Program-made: the position numbers and the translations under genes
Notes under the pieces: model-generated
What the model was told of the DNA's origin: nothing
The model's database searches: none
The model's input: only the letters and a program-made list of their open reading frames with translations
Assembly (NCBI GenBank): GCA_016183435.1
Contig: JACPEQ010000046.1
Span: 1 to 35,306, forward strand
DNA: 35,306 bases
DNA from: Chloroflexota bacterium
Lineage (GTDB): Bacteria > Chloroflexota > Limnocylindria > P2-11E
Direction of reading: 5' to 3'
Shown here: one piece after another, positions 1 to 9,291 of the stretch
Layout of the letters: the number at the start of each line of letters is the position of its first letter
How positions within the stretch are numbered: the stretch's first letter is position 1

Positions 1-2
1 AC

Positions 3-128
3 GTGGACGACTCGAGGCGCCTCGCCACGCTGCTGCCGGAGAAAGGCGTGCCCGCCGAGCCCCATCTGTGGCAGGGCTGGGCGCACGACTGGCCCTACTG
101 GAAGGACATGGTGGACGTCTTCCTGTGA
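3..128 (+). CDS. Esterase / alpha-beta hydrolase family, C-terminal fragment (5' end outside window)
   Basis: Open frame from the window edge, ...PHLWQGWAHDWPYWKDMVDVFL*, resembling the C-terminal His motif (HDWPYW) of putative esterases. Its stop overlaps the GTG of the next CDS. Confidence 0.6.
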   Translation: MDDSRRLATLLPEKGVPAEPHLWQGWAHDWPYWKDMVDVFL

Positions 129-1087
129 GCGAGAAGGTCGTGGGGCTCCTGGTCGGACGGGAGGACACGTTCCCGAAGCCGTTCCTCGAGGTCGTGGACC
201 GCAAGGGCGGGCCCCACGGCGTCCGCGCCGAGATGGTCCTCTTCGGCGGCGCGAAGCTTGACGAGGAGCCGCGTTACAGCGTCATCGTCGACCGCATCAG
301 CCATGAGGTCCCGTACTACCGGGCGCATCTCAAGGGCGAGGTGCTCAAGGGGACCGTGGTCGTCAACGACCCGTTCTGGTGGGAGGCCGACGAGAAGTAC
401 TTCGAGTGCGTGCTGGCGCGCCGCCTCGGCGTCGCGGTCCCGAAGACCGTCGTGCTGCCGAACAAGTCGTACATCTCCGACATCAACGAGCTGTCGTTGC
501 GCAACCTGCGCTACCCGCTCGACTGGGACGGGATCATCGAGTACATCGGGCTGCCCGCGATCCTCAAGCCGAACACCGGTGGGGGATGGAAGGACGTCTT
601 CCGCGTGGACAGCAAAGAGGAGCTGCTCTGGGCGTATGACCAGACGGGCTCCGCGGCCTTCGGCTACCGGCCGAAGACCATGATCCTCCAGGAGTTCATC
701 AAGTGGCAGGACTACGTGCGCTGCATCTGCATCGGCCGCACGCACGTGTACCCGATGCGGTACGACCCGACGGCGCCGTTCCACGAACGCTACGTCATCG
801 ACCGGCCGATCGAGGGCGAGCTGCGCGAGCGCGCCGTCCATGACGCGACGGCGCTCGTGGACGCGCTCGGGTACGACATGGACACCGTCGAGTTCGCCGT
901 GCGGGATGGCACGCTGTACGCGATCGACTTCCTCAACCCGGCACCGGACTTCGACAGCTTCTCCATCAAGGACGAGGCCTTCGCGTGGGTCCTCGACCGC
1001 ATGAGCGACCTGGTCATCGACTACGCGCTCGGGCGCGCGCGACCGCCGTGGCGCGGGGAGCACCGCTGGTGGCGGTTCGCGCGATGA
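125..1087 (+). CDS. ATP-grasp (RimK/glutathione-synthase-like) amidoligase
   Basis: ORF 68..1087; start refined to GTG 125, overlapping the upstream TGA. Motifs LPAILKPNTGGGWKDVF, ILQEFIKWQDYVR and DTVEFAVRDGTLYAIDFLNPAPDFD are typical of ATP-grasp domains. Confidence 0.75.
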   Translation: MSEKVVGLLVGREDTFPKPFLEVVDRKGGPHGVRAEMVLFGGAKLDEEPRYSVIVDRISHEVPYYRAHLKGEVLKGTVVVNDPFWWEADEKYFECVLARRLGVAVPKTVVLPNKSYISDINELSLRNLRYPLDWDGIIEYIGLPAILKPNTGGGWKDVFRVDSKEELLWAYDQTGSAAFGYRPKTMILQEFIKWQDYVRCICIGRTHVYPMRYDPTAPFHERYVIDRPIEGELRERAVHDATALVDALGYDMDTVEFAVRDGTLYAIDFLNPAPDFDSFSIKDEAFAWVLDRMSDLVIDYALGRARPPWRGEHRWWRFAR

Positions 1088-1139
1088 TCACCCCGATCGG
1101 CCGAGCCTGCTGCCGCTGTCTCGGCCTCCGGGGGCCCCG

Positions 1140-2501
1140 ATGACGGCGCGGGCGCACGTCCGTTCCCGGCGCACGCCCGCCGACGAATACCACTCGCTGC
1201 TCGAGGACGTCGACGTCGCGGCCGCGAGCGCGACGGCGCTCGCCGCGGGGCAGCGTGAACGGCGCCTGGTGTTCGGCGAGCGCCCGCTGTGCGTCTCGCT
1301 GCGGCCGAACCTCGTCTCGAAGGGGACGTGGGAGAGCGTGCGCCGGGGTACCGAGACGCTCTACGGCGCGCTCAGTCGCCTCGAGCGCACGCTTCTCCAG
1401 GAGGAGGACCTTCGCCGCGAGCTCGATCTCGATCCGGAGGAGGAACGCCTCGCCCTCGCGGACCCCGGCTTCGACGCGTCGTCGCCGTCGGCGAGGTTCG
1501 ACGGCTTCATCGGGGACGGCGTCATCCGGTTCGTCGAGTACAACGCCGAGTCGCCCGCGGGCATGGCCTACAACGACGAGCTCGTCGCCGTGTTCGAGTC
1601 GCTACCCGTGATGGCGGCGTTCCGGCGGCGCTGGCGCATCCGCACGCTGCCCGCGCGCCGCCATCAGCTCGCGGTCATGCTGCGGGCGTACGGGAAGCGC
1701 GTCCCCGCTCGGCCGTGCATCGCGATCGTGGACTGGCGCGGGCTGCCCACCCTCACCGAGTTCGAGATGTTCCAGCGCTACTTCGAGGAACAGGGCCTCG
1801 CGTGCGTCATCTGCGCGCCCGAGGACCTGGAGCTGCGGCGCGACCGCCTCTATGCGAGGGGCGAGCGCGTCCACCTGGTGTACCGGCGCGTCCTCACGAG
1901 CGAGCTCCTCGCGCGGCGCGACGTCGCGAAGCCGCTCGTGGACGCGTACCTGAAGGGTGCGGTCATCGTCGTGAACAGCTTCCGCGCGAAGATCCTCCAC
2001 AAGAAGATGAGCCTCGCGCTGCTGTCGGACGACCGCTACGCGCGGCTGTACACGCCGGTGCAGCGCGTCGCGATCGCGCGGCACATCCCGTGGACTCGGA
2101 AGGTCCGCGAGGGGCACACCACGTACGGCGGCAGGGTCGTCGACCTGACGGAGTTCGTGTTGAAGGAGCGCGCGCGGCTCGTGCTGAAGCCGAACGACGA
2201 GTACGGCGGCAAGGGCGTCGTCCTCGGCTGGACCGTGGACGCGCGGGAGTGGGAGCAGGCGTTCCTCGCCGCGCTCACGAGCTCCTACGTCGTGCAGGAG
2301 CGCGTCGAGATCCCGCGCGAGCCGTTCCCTGTGCTCCTCGAGAACATGCACTTCCTCGACCTCGGCGCCGACCTCGATCCGTACCTCTTCTGGGGCAAGG
2401 CCCAGGGGAACCTGTGCCGGCTGTCCTCCAGCGCACTGCTGAACGTGACCGCGGGCGCCGGCAGCGTCGTCCCGACGTACGTCGTCGAGGGAAGAGCGTG
2501 A
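1140..2501 (+). CDS. Circularly permuted ATP-grasp family protein
   Basis: 453 aa; IRFVEYNAESPAGMAYND, LVLKPNDEYGGKGVVLGW and YVVQERVEIP motifs match circularly permuted ATP-grasp / glutathionylspermidine-synthase-like proteins. Confidence 0.75.
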   Translation: MTARAHVRSRRTPADEYHSLLEDVDVAAASATALAAGQRERRLVFGERPLCVSLRPNLVSKGTWESVRRGTETLYGALSRLERTLLQEEDLRRELDLDPEEERLALADPGFDASSPSARFDGFIGDGVIRFVEYNAESPAGMAYNDELVAVFESLPVMAAFRRRWRIRTLPARRHQLAVMLRAYGKRVPARPCIAIVDWRGLPTLTEFEMFQRYFEEQGLACVICAPEDLELRRDRLYARGERVHLVYRRVLTSELLARRDVAKPLVDAYLKGAVIVVNSFRAKILHKKMSLALLSDDRYARLYTPVQRVAIARHIPWTRKVREGHTTYGGRVVDLTEFVLKERARLVLKPNDEYGGKGVVLGWTVDAREWEQAFLAALTSSYVVQERVEIPREPFPVLLENMHFLDLGADLDPYLFWGKAQGNLCRLSSSALLNVTAGAGSVVPTYVVEGRA

Positions 2502-3640
2502 CCTCCAGGCGTGTCGACCCCGCGGACGTGCCGAAGCTGACGATCGGGATCGAGGAGGAGTTCCAGATCGTCGACGCCGACCGGCAGCTGAAGAGCCACA
2601 TCGACACGCTGCTGAAGGCGGCCGCCGGCCGTCTCGGGGATCAGATCAAGCCCGAGATGATGCAGTCCGTCGTCGAGATCGGGACGAAGATCTGCCGCGA
2701 CATCGCGGAGGCGCGCGCGGAGATCGTTCGGCTGCGGGGCACGCTCGCCGGGCTCCTGCGCCCGGCCGGACTTCGGCTCGCCTCCGCCGGCACCCATCCG
2801 TTCTCCCACTGGCAGGAGCAGGAGGTCACCGAACACGAGCGCTACAAGATCCTCGAGGCGGAGCTCCAGGACGTGATCCGCGAGCTCCTCATCTTCGGGC
2901 TGCACGTGCACGTCGGGATCGCCGATCGCGACCGGCGGATCGAGGTCATGAACGAAGCGCGTTACTTCCTGCCGCACCTGCTCGCGATCTCAACGTCGAG
3001 CCCGTTCTGGCTGGCGCGCAACACGGGCCTGCGGTCGTACCGCCAGGTCATCTGGAGCCGGTTCCCGCGCACCGGCATCCCGCCGGACTTCTCCTCGTGG
3101 GACGACTTCGAGAACTACGTCGAGCTCCTCGTGCGCACGGGCTCGATCGACGACGGGAAGAAGATCTGGTGGGACGTGCGGCCCCACGCCTTCTATCCCA
3201 CGCTCGAGTTCCGGATCTGCGACGCCGCGACGACCGTCGATGAGTCGCTGTGCGTCGCCGCCCTGACCCAGGCGATCTGCGCGAAGCTGCTCGTCCTGCG
3301 CGACCGCAATCTCGGCTTCCGCAAGTACATCCCCGCGCTCATCCAGGAGAACAAGTGGCGCGCGACGCGGGGCGGCATGGACGCGAAGCTCATCGATCTC
3401 GGCAAGCAGGCCGAGGTGCCGATGAAGGACCTCGCCGCGGAGATCTGCGAGTTCGTGGACGACGTCGTCGACGCGCTCGGCTCGCGCCGCGAGTGCGAAT
3501 ACATCCTGACGATCGCGCGTGAAGGCACGAGCGCCGACCGGCAGCTGCGCGTATGGCGCGAGACCGGCCATCTCCACGCGGTCGTCGATGCCGTCTGCGA
3601 GGAGACCGTCCGCGGCGTCCCCGAGGTGATCCTGGGCTAG
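2498..3640 (+). CDS. Carboxylate-amine ligase, YbdK / GCS2 family
   Basis: GTG 2498 overlaps the upstream TGA (GTGA). LTIGIEEEFQIVD, HVHVGIADRDRRIEVMNEARYFLPHLLAISTSSPFW and WWDVRPHAFYPTLEFRICDAATTVDES are hallmark GCS2 motifs. Confidence 0.9.
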   Translation: MTSRRVDPADVPKLTIGIEEEFQIVDADRQLKSHIDTLLKAAAGRLGDQIKPEMMQSVVEIGTKICRDIAEARAEIVRLRGTLAGLLRPAGLRLASAGTHPFSHWQEQEVTEHERYKILEAELQDVIRELLIFGLHVHVGIADRDRRIEVMNEARYFLPHLLAISTSSPFWLARNTGLRSYRQVIWSRFPRTGIPPDFSSWDDFENYVELLVRTGSIDDGKKIWWDVRPHAFYPTLEFRICDAATTVDESLCVAALTQAICAKLLVLRDRNLGFRKYIPALIQENKWRATRGGMDAKLIDLGKQAEVPMKDLAAEICEFVDDVVDALGSRRECEYILTIAREGTSADRQLRVWRETGHLHAVVDAVCEETVRGVPEVILG

Positions 3641-5187
3641 GGCCCCGCGGCCATCTCCAGCACGACGAGCGCGGCGACCCGGCCGATCGTCGTCAGGCGG
3701 TCGGCGGTGATCTTGTCGATGGTGTCGTCGGTCGAATGGATCGTTCCGATGTCCGACCAGTTCAGCAGCGTCCCCGGCACGCCGCGCCTGTTGAAGCTCT
3801 CCTGATCGCTCCCGCCCCGGCCACCACGGGCGAACGACAGGCCGAGGCGCTCCGCGGCGCGCTGGACGCGCTCGACCATCGCGTCGCTCTCCACCGACGC
3901 GGAGATCGTCGCGCCACAGCAGCCCACGACATCGAGGTTCACGTAGCCGATCAGGCTCTCGCGCCGCCCGGGGATCGCCGAGAAGCCCTCCACGAAGCGC
4001 TCCGATCCCAGCGCGCCCTGCTCCTCGCCGGCGAACGCGACGAAGATCACCGACGAGCGCAGCTCCGCCTTCCGCACGGCGAGCGCCCGCGCGAGCTCGA
4101 TCGTCACCGCGGGCCCCGAGGCGTTGTCGTTGGCCGCCTGGAAGACCGTTCCGTCGGGATCCGTCCCGACGCCGTCGAGATGCCCGCCGACGATCACCGC
4201 GCGCTTCGCCGCATCCGGGTCGCTGCCGCGCAGGAGGCCCACGACGTTCGTCGCCTGCACCTCGCGGACCGGTGTGAGCGGGACGCTCACGCGGACGCGC
4301 TCGCTCAGCTCGAAGGCCGGCGACGCCGGCGCGGGCGACGACCCGGTGCGGCCCCCCTGGGCCTGGACCTCCCGGATCAGGTCGCTCACGCGCTTGCCCG
4401 AAGGCGCGAGCAGCTCGTCCGCGACCGAGGTGGTCACGACGATCCCCGGGATGGTCGTGCCCTCGAACCGCGAGATGTAGGAGAACTTCAGCAGCGTGCC
4501 GCTCGAGACGTAGATGGCCGCAAGGGCGCCGCGGGCGGCGAGGTCGCGCGCGGGGTCCGCCCGCCCCCCGGTGATGACCATGGCGACCTTGCCGCGCACG
4601 TCCACCGCGTCGAAGTCGCTGGCCGGCCCGCTCGTGATGCCACTGCCGATGAACACGAGCGGTCCGTCCACGGTGCCGGAGCCGAACGTGCCGCCGACGC
4701 GCTCGGTGAAGTCCACACGGTGGCGGTAGCTCTTCGCGTCGGGGCCCGTGCGGGCCAGTACCGGCGTGGCGGCCAGGTCGACCAGCGGCATCCGGAAGCG
4801 CTGGAAGAACGTGCCGCTGTCGCCCCAGGGCTCGACGCCGATCTCCGCGAGACGGTCGGCCATGTACGTGGCGCTCCTGTCATAGCCGGCCGACGCCGTG
4901 TAGCGGCCGCCCTGCGCCGGCGCCGCGAAGAACGCGAGGTGGTCGAGGGCGCGCTTGCCGTCGACGTCGAGCACGTTCCCCGTCGGTGTGCCGGCCGGCG
5001 TGGTCGTCGGTCTGATCAGCGTGGGCGATGAGGTCACGGCTGATGTCTCGGGGGCGAAGGTCACGGGGTATGGCGGCGAGGGGGCGAGGATCGGTCCCGC
5101 CACGGCGCCCGCGACCACCGCCGCGAGCGCGAAGCCGACGACCGCCCCGAGCAGGAGGCGTGCCGCACGGAGACGGACCGGGGTCAT
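3637..5187 (-). CDS. M28-family zinc aminopeptidase with PA-type insert, N-terminal signal/anchor
   Basis: N-terminal hydrophobic segment; VIVGGHLDGVGTDPDGTVFQAANDNASGPAVTIELARAL and FVAFAGEEQGALGSERFVEG are M28 metal-site motifs. Confidence 0.9.
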   Translation of the reverse strand: MTPVRLRAARLLLGAVVGFALAAVVAGAVAGPILAPSPPYPVTFAPETSAVTSSPTLIRPTTTPAGTPTGNVLDVDGKRALDHLAFFAAPAQGGRYTASAGYDRSATYMADRLAEIGVEPWGDSGTFFQRFRMPLVDLAATPVLARTGPDAKSYRHRVDFTERVGGTFGSGTVDGPLVFIGSGITSGPASDFDAVDVRGKVAMVITGGRADPARDLAARGALAAIYVSSGTLLKFSYISRFEGTTIPGIVVTTSVADELLAPSGKRVSDLIREVQAQGGRTGSSPAPASPAFELSERVRVSVPLTPVREVQATNVVGLLRGSDPDAAKRAVIVGGHLDGVGTDPDGTVFQAANDNASGPAVTIELARALAVRKAELRSSVIFVAFAGEEQGALGSERFVEGFSAIPGRRESLIGYVNLDVVGCCGATISASVESDAMVERVQRAAERLGLSFARGGRGGSDQESFNRRGVPGTLLNWSDIGTIHSTDDTIDKITADRLTTIGRVAALVVLEMAAGP

Positions 5188-5232
5188 CGCCCTTGAGACG
5201 CTACGTCACTCGTCGCGCTTCCGTAAGATTCC

Positions 5233-6786
5233 GTGATGGCCAGGAAGTTCTACGTCACGACGGCGATCGATTACGTGAACGATCGCCCCGGGCTGCACCA
5301 CGCCTACGAGAAGACGGGCGCCGACGCGCTCGCGCGCTTCCACCGTCAGCGAGGCGACGACGTCTTCTTCCTGACCGGCACCGACGAGAACGCGACACGG
5401 AACGACCGTGCCGCGAAGGCCGCCGGGATCCCGACCCAGGAGCTCGTCGACAAGCACGCCGCCGAGTTCCAGCGCATGTGCGAGGCATGGCAGATCTCGT
5501 ACGACCGCTTCATCCGCACGTCGGTGGACGAGGATCACCGGCGCGGCGTGCAGGAGTTCGTGCGGCGCTGGATGGCGAACGACGACATCTACGTCAATGA
5601 GTACGAAGGGCTGTACTGCGTCGGATGTGAGGCGTTCTACGAGGAGACGGACCTCGTCAACGGGCAGTGTCCGATCCACCCGACCCGCCAGATCGAGCGG
5701 CTGAAGGAAGAGAACTACTTCTTCCGCTTGACGAAGTACGAGCAGCGCCTGAAGGACCTCTACCGCGAGCGGCCGGAGGTCTGCGTGCCCGAGATCCGGC
5801 GGAACGAGGTGCTCGGCTGGCTCCAGCGGGGCCTGAAGGACATCAGCGTCTCGCGCAGGAGCCTCACCTGGGGGATCCCGTTCCCGGACCATCCCGACCA
5901 CGTCGTCTACGTGTGGTTCGACGCGCTCATCAACTACGTCACGGGGGTCGGCTTCGGGAGCGACGAGGCGCGGTTCGCGAAGTGGTGGCCGGCGGACGTC
6001 CACGTGATCGGCAAGGACATCACCCGGTTCCACTGCATCTTCTGGCCGGCGATGCTCATGGCGGCCGGCGTGGACGTGCCGAACCAGGTCTACGCGCACG
6101 GCTTCCTCGAGTCCGCGGGCCAGGGCCGCCTATCCCGGTCGAGCGGGAACATGATCGATCCGATCGCCGCCGCGGAAGAGTGGGGATCCGATGCGGCGCG
6201 GTACCTCGTCCTGCGCGAGGCGCCGTTCGCGAAGGACTCGCCGATCTCGCCGGAGTCGTTCAATGCGCGCTTCAACGCCGATCTCGCCAACGGGCTCGGC
6301 AACCTGGTCTCGCGCACGACGGCGATGGTCGAGCGGTACTTCGGCGGCCGCGTGCCCGAGGCGTCGCCGATCGGCCCGTCCGAGGGGACGCTGCGTGAGG
6401 CCGCCGAGCGCGCGCTGCGCGACCACGACGCCGCCGCGGAGCGGCTCGACTTCGCGGACGCGCTCGCGGCCGCGTTCTCGCTGGTGGACGCGGCGAACAA
6501 GCACTACACGCGCACGCAGCCCTGGCAGCTCGCGCGGGAGCCCGCGCGCCGCGCGGAGCTCGGCGCCGCGCTGTACGCGGGATGCGAGTCGCTGCGGCTG
6601 CTGGCGTACCTGCTGTGGCCGTACGTGCCGACGACCGCCGAACGCATCGCCGAGCAGCTGAGCTCGCCGTCTCCGGCGACGTGCCGGTGGGACGAGGTCG
6701 CGAAGTGGGGGCTGCTGCGCGCGGGCACCGAGGTCCGTCCCGGACCCGCCCTGTTCCCGCGACTGGAGCCGCCGAAGGTCGCGTAG
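5233..6786 (+). CDS. metG: Methionyl-tRNA synthetase
   Basis: FYVTTAIDYVN, FFLTGTDENA, EGLYCVGCEAFY...CPIHP zinc knuckle, YVWFDALINYVTG and GNMIDP. Start GTG 5233 or ATG 5236. HIGH and KMSKS motifs are atypical (see findings). Confidence 0.93.
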   Translation: MMARKFYVTTAIDYVNDRPGLHHAYEKTGADALARFHRQRGDDVFFLTGTDENATRNDRAAKAAGIPTQELVDKHAAEFQRMCEAWQISYDRFIRTSVDEDHRRGVQEFVRRWMANDDIYVNEYEGLYCVGCEAFYEETDLVNGQCPIHPTRQIERLKEENYFFRLTKYEQRLKDLYRERPEVCVPEIRRNEVLGWLQRGLKDISVSRRSLTWGIPFPDHPDHVVYVWFDALINYVTGVGFGSDEARFAKWWPADVHVIGKDITRFHCIFWPAMLMAAGVDVPNQVYAHGFLESAGQGRLSRSSGNMIDPIAAAEEWGSDAARYLVLREAPFAKDSPISPESFNARFNADLANGLGNLVSRTTAMVERYFGGRVPEASPIGPSEGTLREAAERALRDHDAAAERLDFADALAAAFSLVDAANKHYTRTQPWQLAREPARRAELGAALYAGCESLRLLAYLLWPYVPTTAERIAEQLSSPSPATCRWDEVAKWGLLRAGTEVRPGPALFPRLEPPKVA

Positions 6787-6795
6787 CCGCACCTC

Positions 6796-7557
6796 GTGAT
6801 CGACGCGCACGCGCACCTGACCGACGCACGGTTCTCGAGCGACCTCGATGCCGTGCTCGACCGGGCGGCTTCTGCGGGCGTCGACCGCATCCTCGCGTGC
6901 GGCGAGGACGTCGTGTCGAGCGAGCGCGCCGTCACGCTCGCGGCGCGATCATCAGGCGTGCGCGTGGCGGTGGGGATCCACCCGCATCGCGCGCCGGCGG
7001 CCGATGCCCAGGCGCTCCGCCGGATCCGTGAGCTGGCCAGCGCGCCCAGCGTCGTCGCCGTCGGCGAGATCGGGATCGACCTGTCCGGCCGGAGCGCGCC
7101 GCGCCCCGACCAGGAGCGCGCGCTCCTCGCGCAGCTCGAGCTCGCCGCGGACGCGGACCTCCCGGTGTGCCTGCACGTCCGCGACTCCGGCCCGGTCGTG
7201 CGCGCGTTGGTCGATCGCGTCACGGGCGTGCGCGGGTACGTCCACTGCTACAGCGAAGGCCCAGCAGAGGTGGATGAGTGGGTCTCGCGCGGCTTCCTCA
7301 TGTCGCTCTCGGGCACCGTGACCTACCCGCGCAGCGAGCCTCTTCGCGCCGCGGCCGCGCTGATCCCCTCCGACCGGCTGCTCATCGAGACCGACGCGCC
7401 GTCGCTCGCGCCGCAGCCACGGCGCGGCCGGCGCAACGAGCCCGCCTTCGTTGCCTTCACGTACGAGGAGGTCGCGCGCATCCGGGGTGTGAGGCCCACT
7501 CGTCTGGCCGAGCTGGTGCGAGAGAATGCGGCATCGCTCTTCGGGGCCCGGTGGTGA
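6796..7557 (+). CDS. TatD-family metal-dependent DNase/hydrolase
   Basis: VIDAHAHLTDARF, VAVGEIGIDL, PVCLHVRDSGP, LLIETDAPSLAPQPRRGRRNEPAF; directly downstream of metG, a common gene order. Confidence 0.92.
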   Translation: MIDAHAHLTDARFSSDLDAVLDRAASAGVDRILACGEDVVSSERAVTLAARSSGVRVAVGIHPHRAPAADAQALRRIRELASAPSVVAVGEIGIDLSGRSAPRPDQERALLAQLELAADADLPVCLHVRDSGPVVRALVDRVTGVRGYVHCYSEGPAEVDEWVSRGFLMSLSGTVTYPRSEPLRAAAALIPSDRLLIETDAPSLAPQPRRGRRNEPAFVAFTYEEVARIRGVRPTRLAELVRENAASLFGARW

Positions 7558-8243
7558 GGCCGCTCGCGCTCGCCGTGCTCGCCGTCGCGGCGACGACCCT
7601 GGCCGCGTGCCAGAGCGCCGGCGACGCGACGTCTCGCCTGGCGAGCGCGCTCGAGCGCATGGAGGTCACATCCGCCCGGCTCGAGATGCAGGCCGTGGCC
7701 CAGGCGAAGGGGACCGCGGTGCTCGGCGGCGGCTTCGACCAGACCATCCGCGCGGTGGGGGAGCTCGTGCCGCCCGATCGCCTGCATCTGGTGCTCGACG
7801 GCGCCGGCCGCGCCCAGGAGCTGATCATCGTCGGCAGGCAGATGTGGATCGACGCGGGTGACGGCATGCGCCTCGCCGACAAGGTCCCGCTCGGACCGCT
7901 GTCTCGTCCGACGGCGCCGCTCGAGCTCATTCGTGGTCCGGGCCGCCCGGAGTTCGCCGGGTTCGGGCTCTCGCGGGGGATCCTCACGTATCGGGTCCGC
8001 ATCCAGCTCGACAGCCGCGAGCTCCAGGCGCGGATGCGCAGCGACCAGCCCGTCGACCCGGACAGCACCGGCGCCGTCGAGGTCGAGATCGGGCTCTTCG
8101 ACGGCCTCATCCGCCGGCAGACGTTCGAGGTGAAGGAGCCGGCCGACCCGTTCGGCGGGAGCGGCCTGCAGACCGTGCGGACCACCTACACCATCGAGTA
8201 CTGGGACCACGGGCGCCCCCTGGAGGTCCGGGAACCGAAGTAG
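7551..8243 (+). CDS. Putative lipoprotein (LppX/LprAFG-like)
   Basis: Start GTG 7551/7554 overlapping the tatD stop; LALAVLAVAATTLAAC lipobox; the remainder resembles LppX/LolA-type beta-rich lipoproteins. Confidence 0.65.
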   Translation: MVRPLALAVLAVAATTLAACQSAGDATSRLASALERMEVTSARLEMQAVAQAKGTAVLGGGFDQTIRAVGELVPPDRLHLVLDGAGRAQELIIVGRQMWIDAGDGMRLADKVPLGPLSRPTAPLELIRGPGRPEFAGFGLSRGILTYRVRIQLDSRELQARMRSDQPVDPDSTGAVEVEIGLFDGLIRRQTFEVKEPADPFGGSGLQTVRTTYTIEYWDHGRPLEVREPK

Positions 8244-8293
8244 CCGCGCGCTCGTCTGCTCCTCATCAGGCCACGACCACATGGAGGTGGACG

Positions 8294-9223
8294 ATGAAGA
8301 GCAAGCCGAGCCGACTGGCGCTCCTCGTTCTCCCCGCGATCCTCCTCGCCGCCTGCGCGACGGCGAGCGCCCCGACGGCCGCCCCGGCCGGCGGCCGGGA
8401 CGCGTCGCTTGTCGGCGGAGACCCAGGCTTCGCGGTCGGCGCGCCGAACGCGCTCCCGGAGGCGCAGCGCACCGACGTGAAGGCCGCGAGCGGCAACGGC
8501 GCACCCGCCCCGATCCCCGTCCCGCAGGCCTTCGACCCCGACCGCGCCTTGATCCTCACCGCGAACGTCTCGCTCAAGGCGAAGGACGCCTGGTCCGTCG
8601 CGGATCGCGTCCAGTCGATCGCGCTCGGGCTCGGCGGCGACGTGATGTCGCTGGCGCAGTCGGGCAGCGGTGAGCACCGCAGCGCGACGCTGACCGTCCG
8701 CGTGCCGCAGGCCCGCTTCAACGACGCCCTGCGCCAGGTCCGCGAGATCGCGGACATCGAGGTCCTGACCTCGAACGTCGACGGCAAGGACGTCACGGAC
8801 CAGTTCGTCGACCTCCAGGCGCGCCTCACGGCGAAGAAGGCCGAGGAGCAGCGCTACCTCGCGCTCCTGGCCCGTGCCGAGAAGATCGAGGACATCCTCA
8901 GGATCGACAGCGTGCTCTCTCAGGTCCGCACGCAGATCGAGCAGCTCACGGCGCAGGTGAACTCGATCAAGGCGCGGACGACCTACTCGACGATCGTGGT
9001 GCAGATCTCGCCGGTCGGGCCCCTGCCGGTGCCGACGCCCGACCCGAAGGCGTACGACCCGTCGAAGACGGTCGAGCGCGCGGTCACGGCGCTGGTGTCA
9101 CTCCTGCGCTACGCCACCGATGCGGCGATCTGGGCCCTCGTGTTCGGGTGGATCCCGCTGGTCCTCTTCGGCCTCGTCCTCCTCATGTCGCGCACGCGCG
9201 CGCGGATGGCCCCGACCTCATAG
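8294..9223 (+). CDS. DUF4349-type lipoprotein with C-terminal TM helix
   Basis: LVLPAILLAAC lipobox; ALILTANVSLKAKDAWSVADRVQSIALGLGGDVMS, TDQFVDLQARLTAKKAEEQRYLALL, SVLSQVRTQIEQL, then a hydrophobic C-terminus; typical DUF4349 architecture. Confidence 0.82.
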   Translation: MKSKPSRLALLVLPAILLAACATASAPTAAPAGGRDASLVGGDPGFAVGAPNALPEAQRTDVKAASGNGAPAPIPVPQAFDPDRALILTANVSLKAKDAWSVADRVQSIALGLGGDVMSLAQSGSGEHRSATLTVRVPQARFNDALRQVREIADIEVLTSNVDGKDVTDQFVDLQARLTAKKAEEQRYLALLARAEKIEDILRIDSVLSQVRTQIEQLTAQVNSIKARTTYSTIVVQISPVGPLPVPTPDPKAYDPSKTVERAVTALVSLLRYATDAAIWALVFGWIPLVLFGLVLLMSRTRARMAPTS

Positions 9224-9237
9224 GCCTCTTTCTCGTC

Positions 9238-9261
9238 GGCGGTCGCCCTTCGGGCGCCGCC
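9238..9261. terminator. Imperfect GC hairpin after the DUF4349 gene
   Basis: GGCGGTCGCCC / GGGCGCCGCC arms with one bulge around TTC; no strong T-tract. Confidence 0.4.
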
Positions 9262-9291
9262 TCAGGCCGCGGGCGCCTCCACCTCCCAGCG

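Noticed and set aside
1289-2497. N-terminal extension of the 1289..3640 ORF
   Set aside because: This part overlaps the circularly permuted ATP-grasp CDS in another frame and is Arg/Pro-rich; the GCS2 protein starts at GTG 2498.
3553-5031. 492-aa plus-strand ORF opposite the M28 peptidase
   Set aside because: Antisense shadow ORF with biased composition; the M28 motifs on the minus strand are clear.
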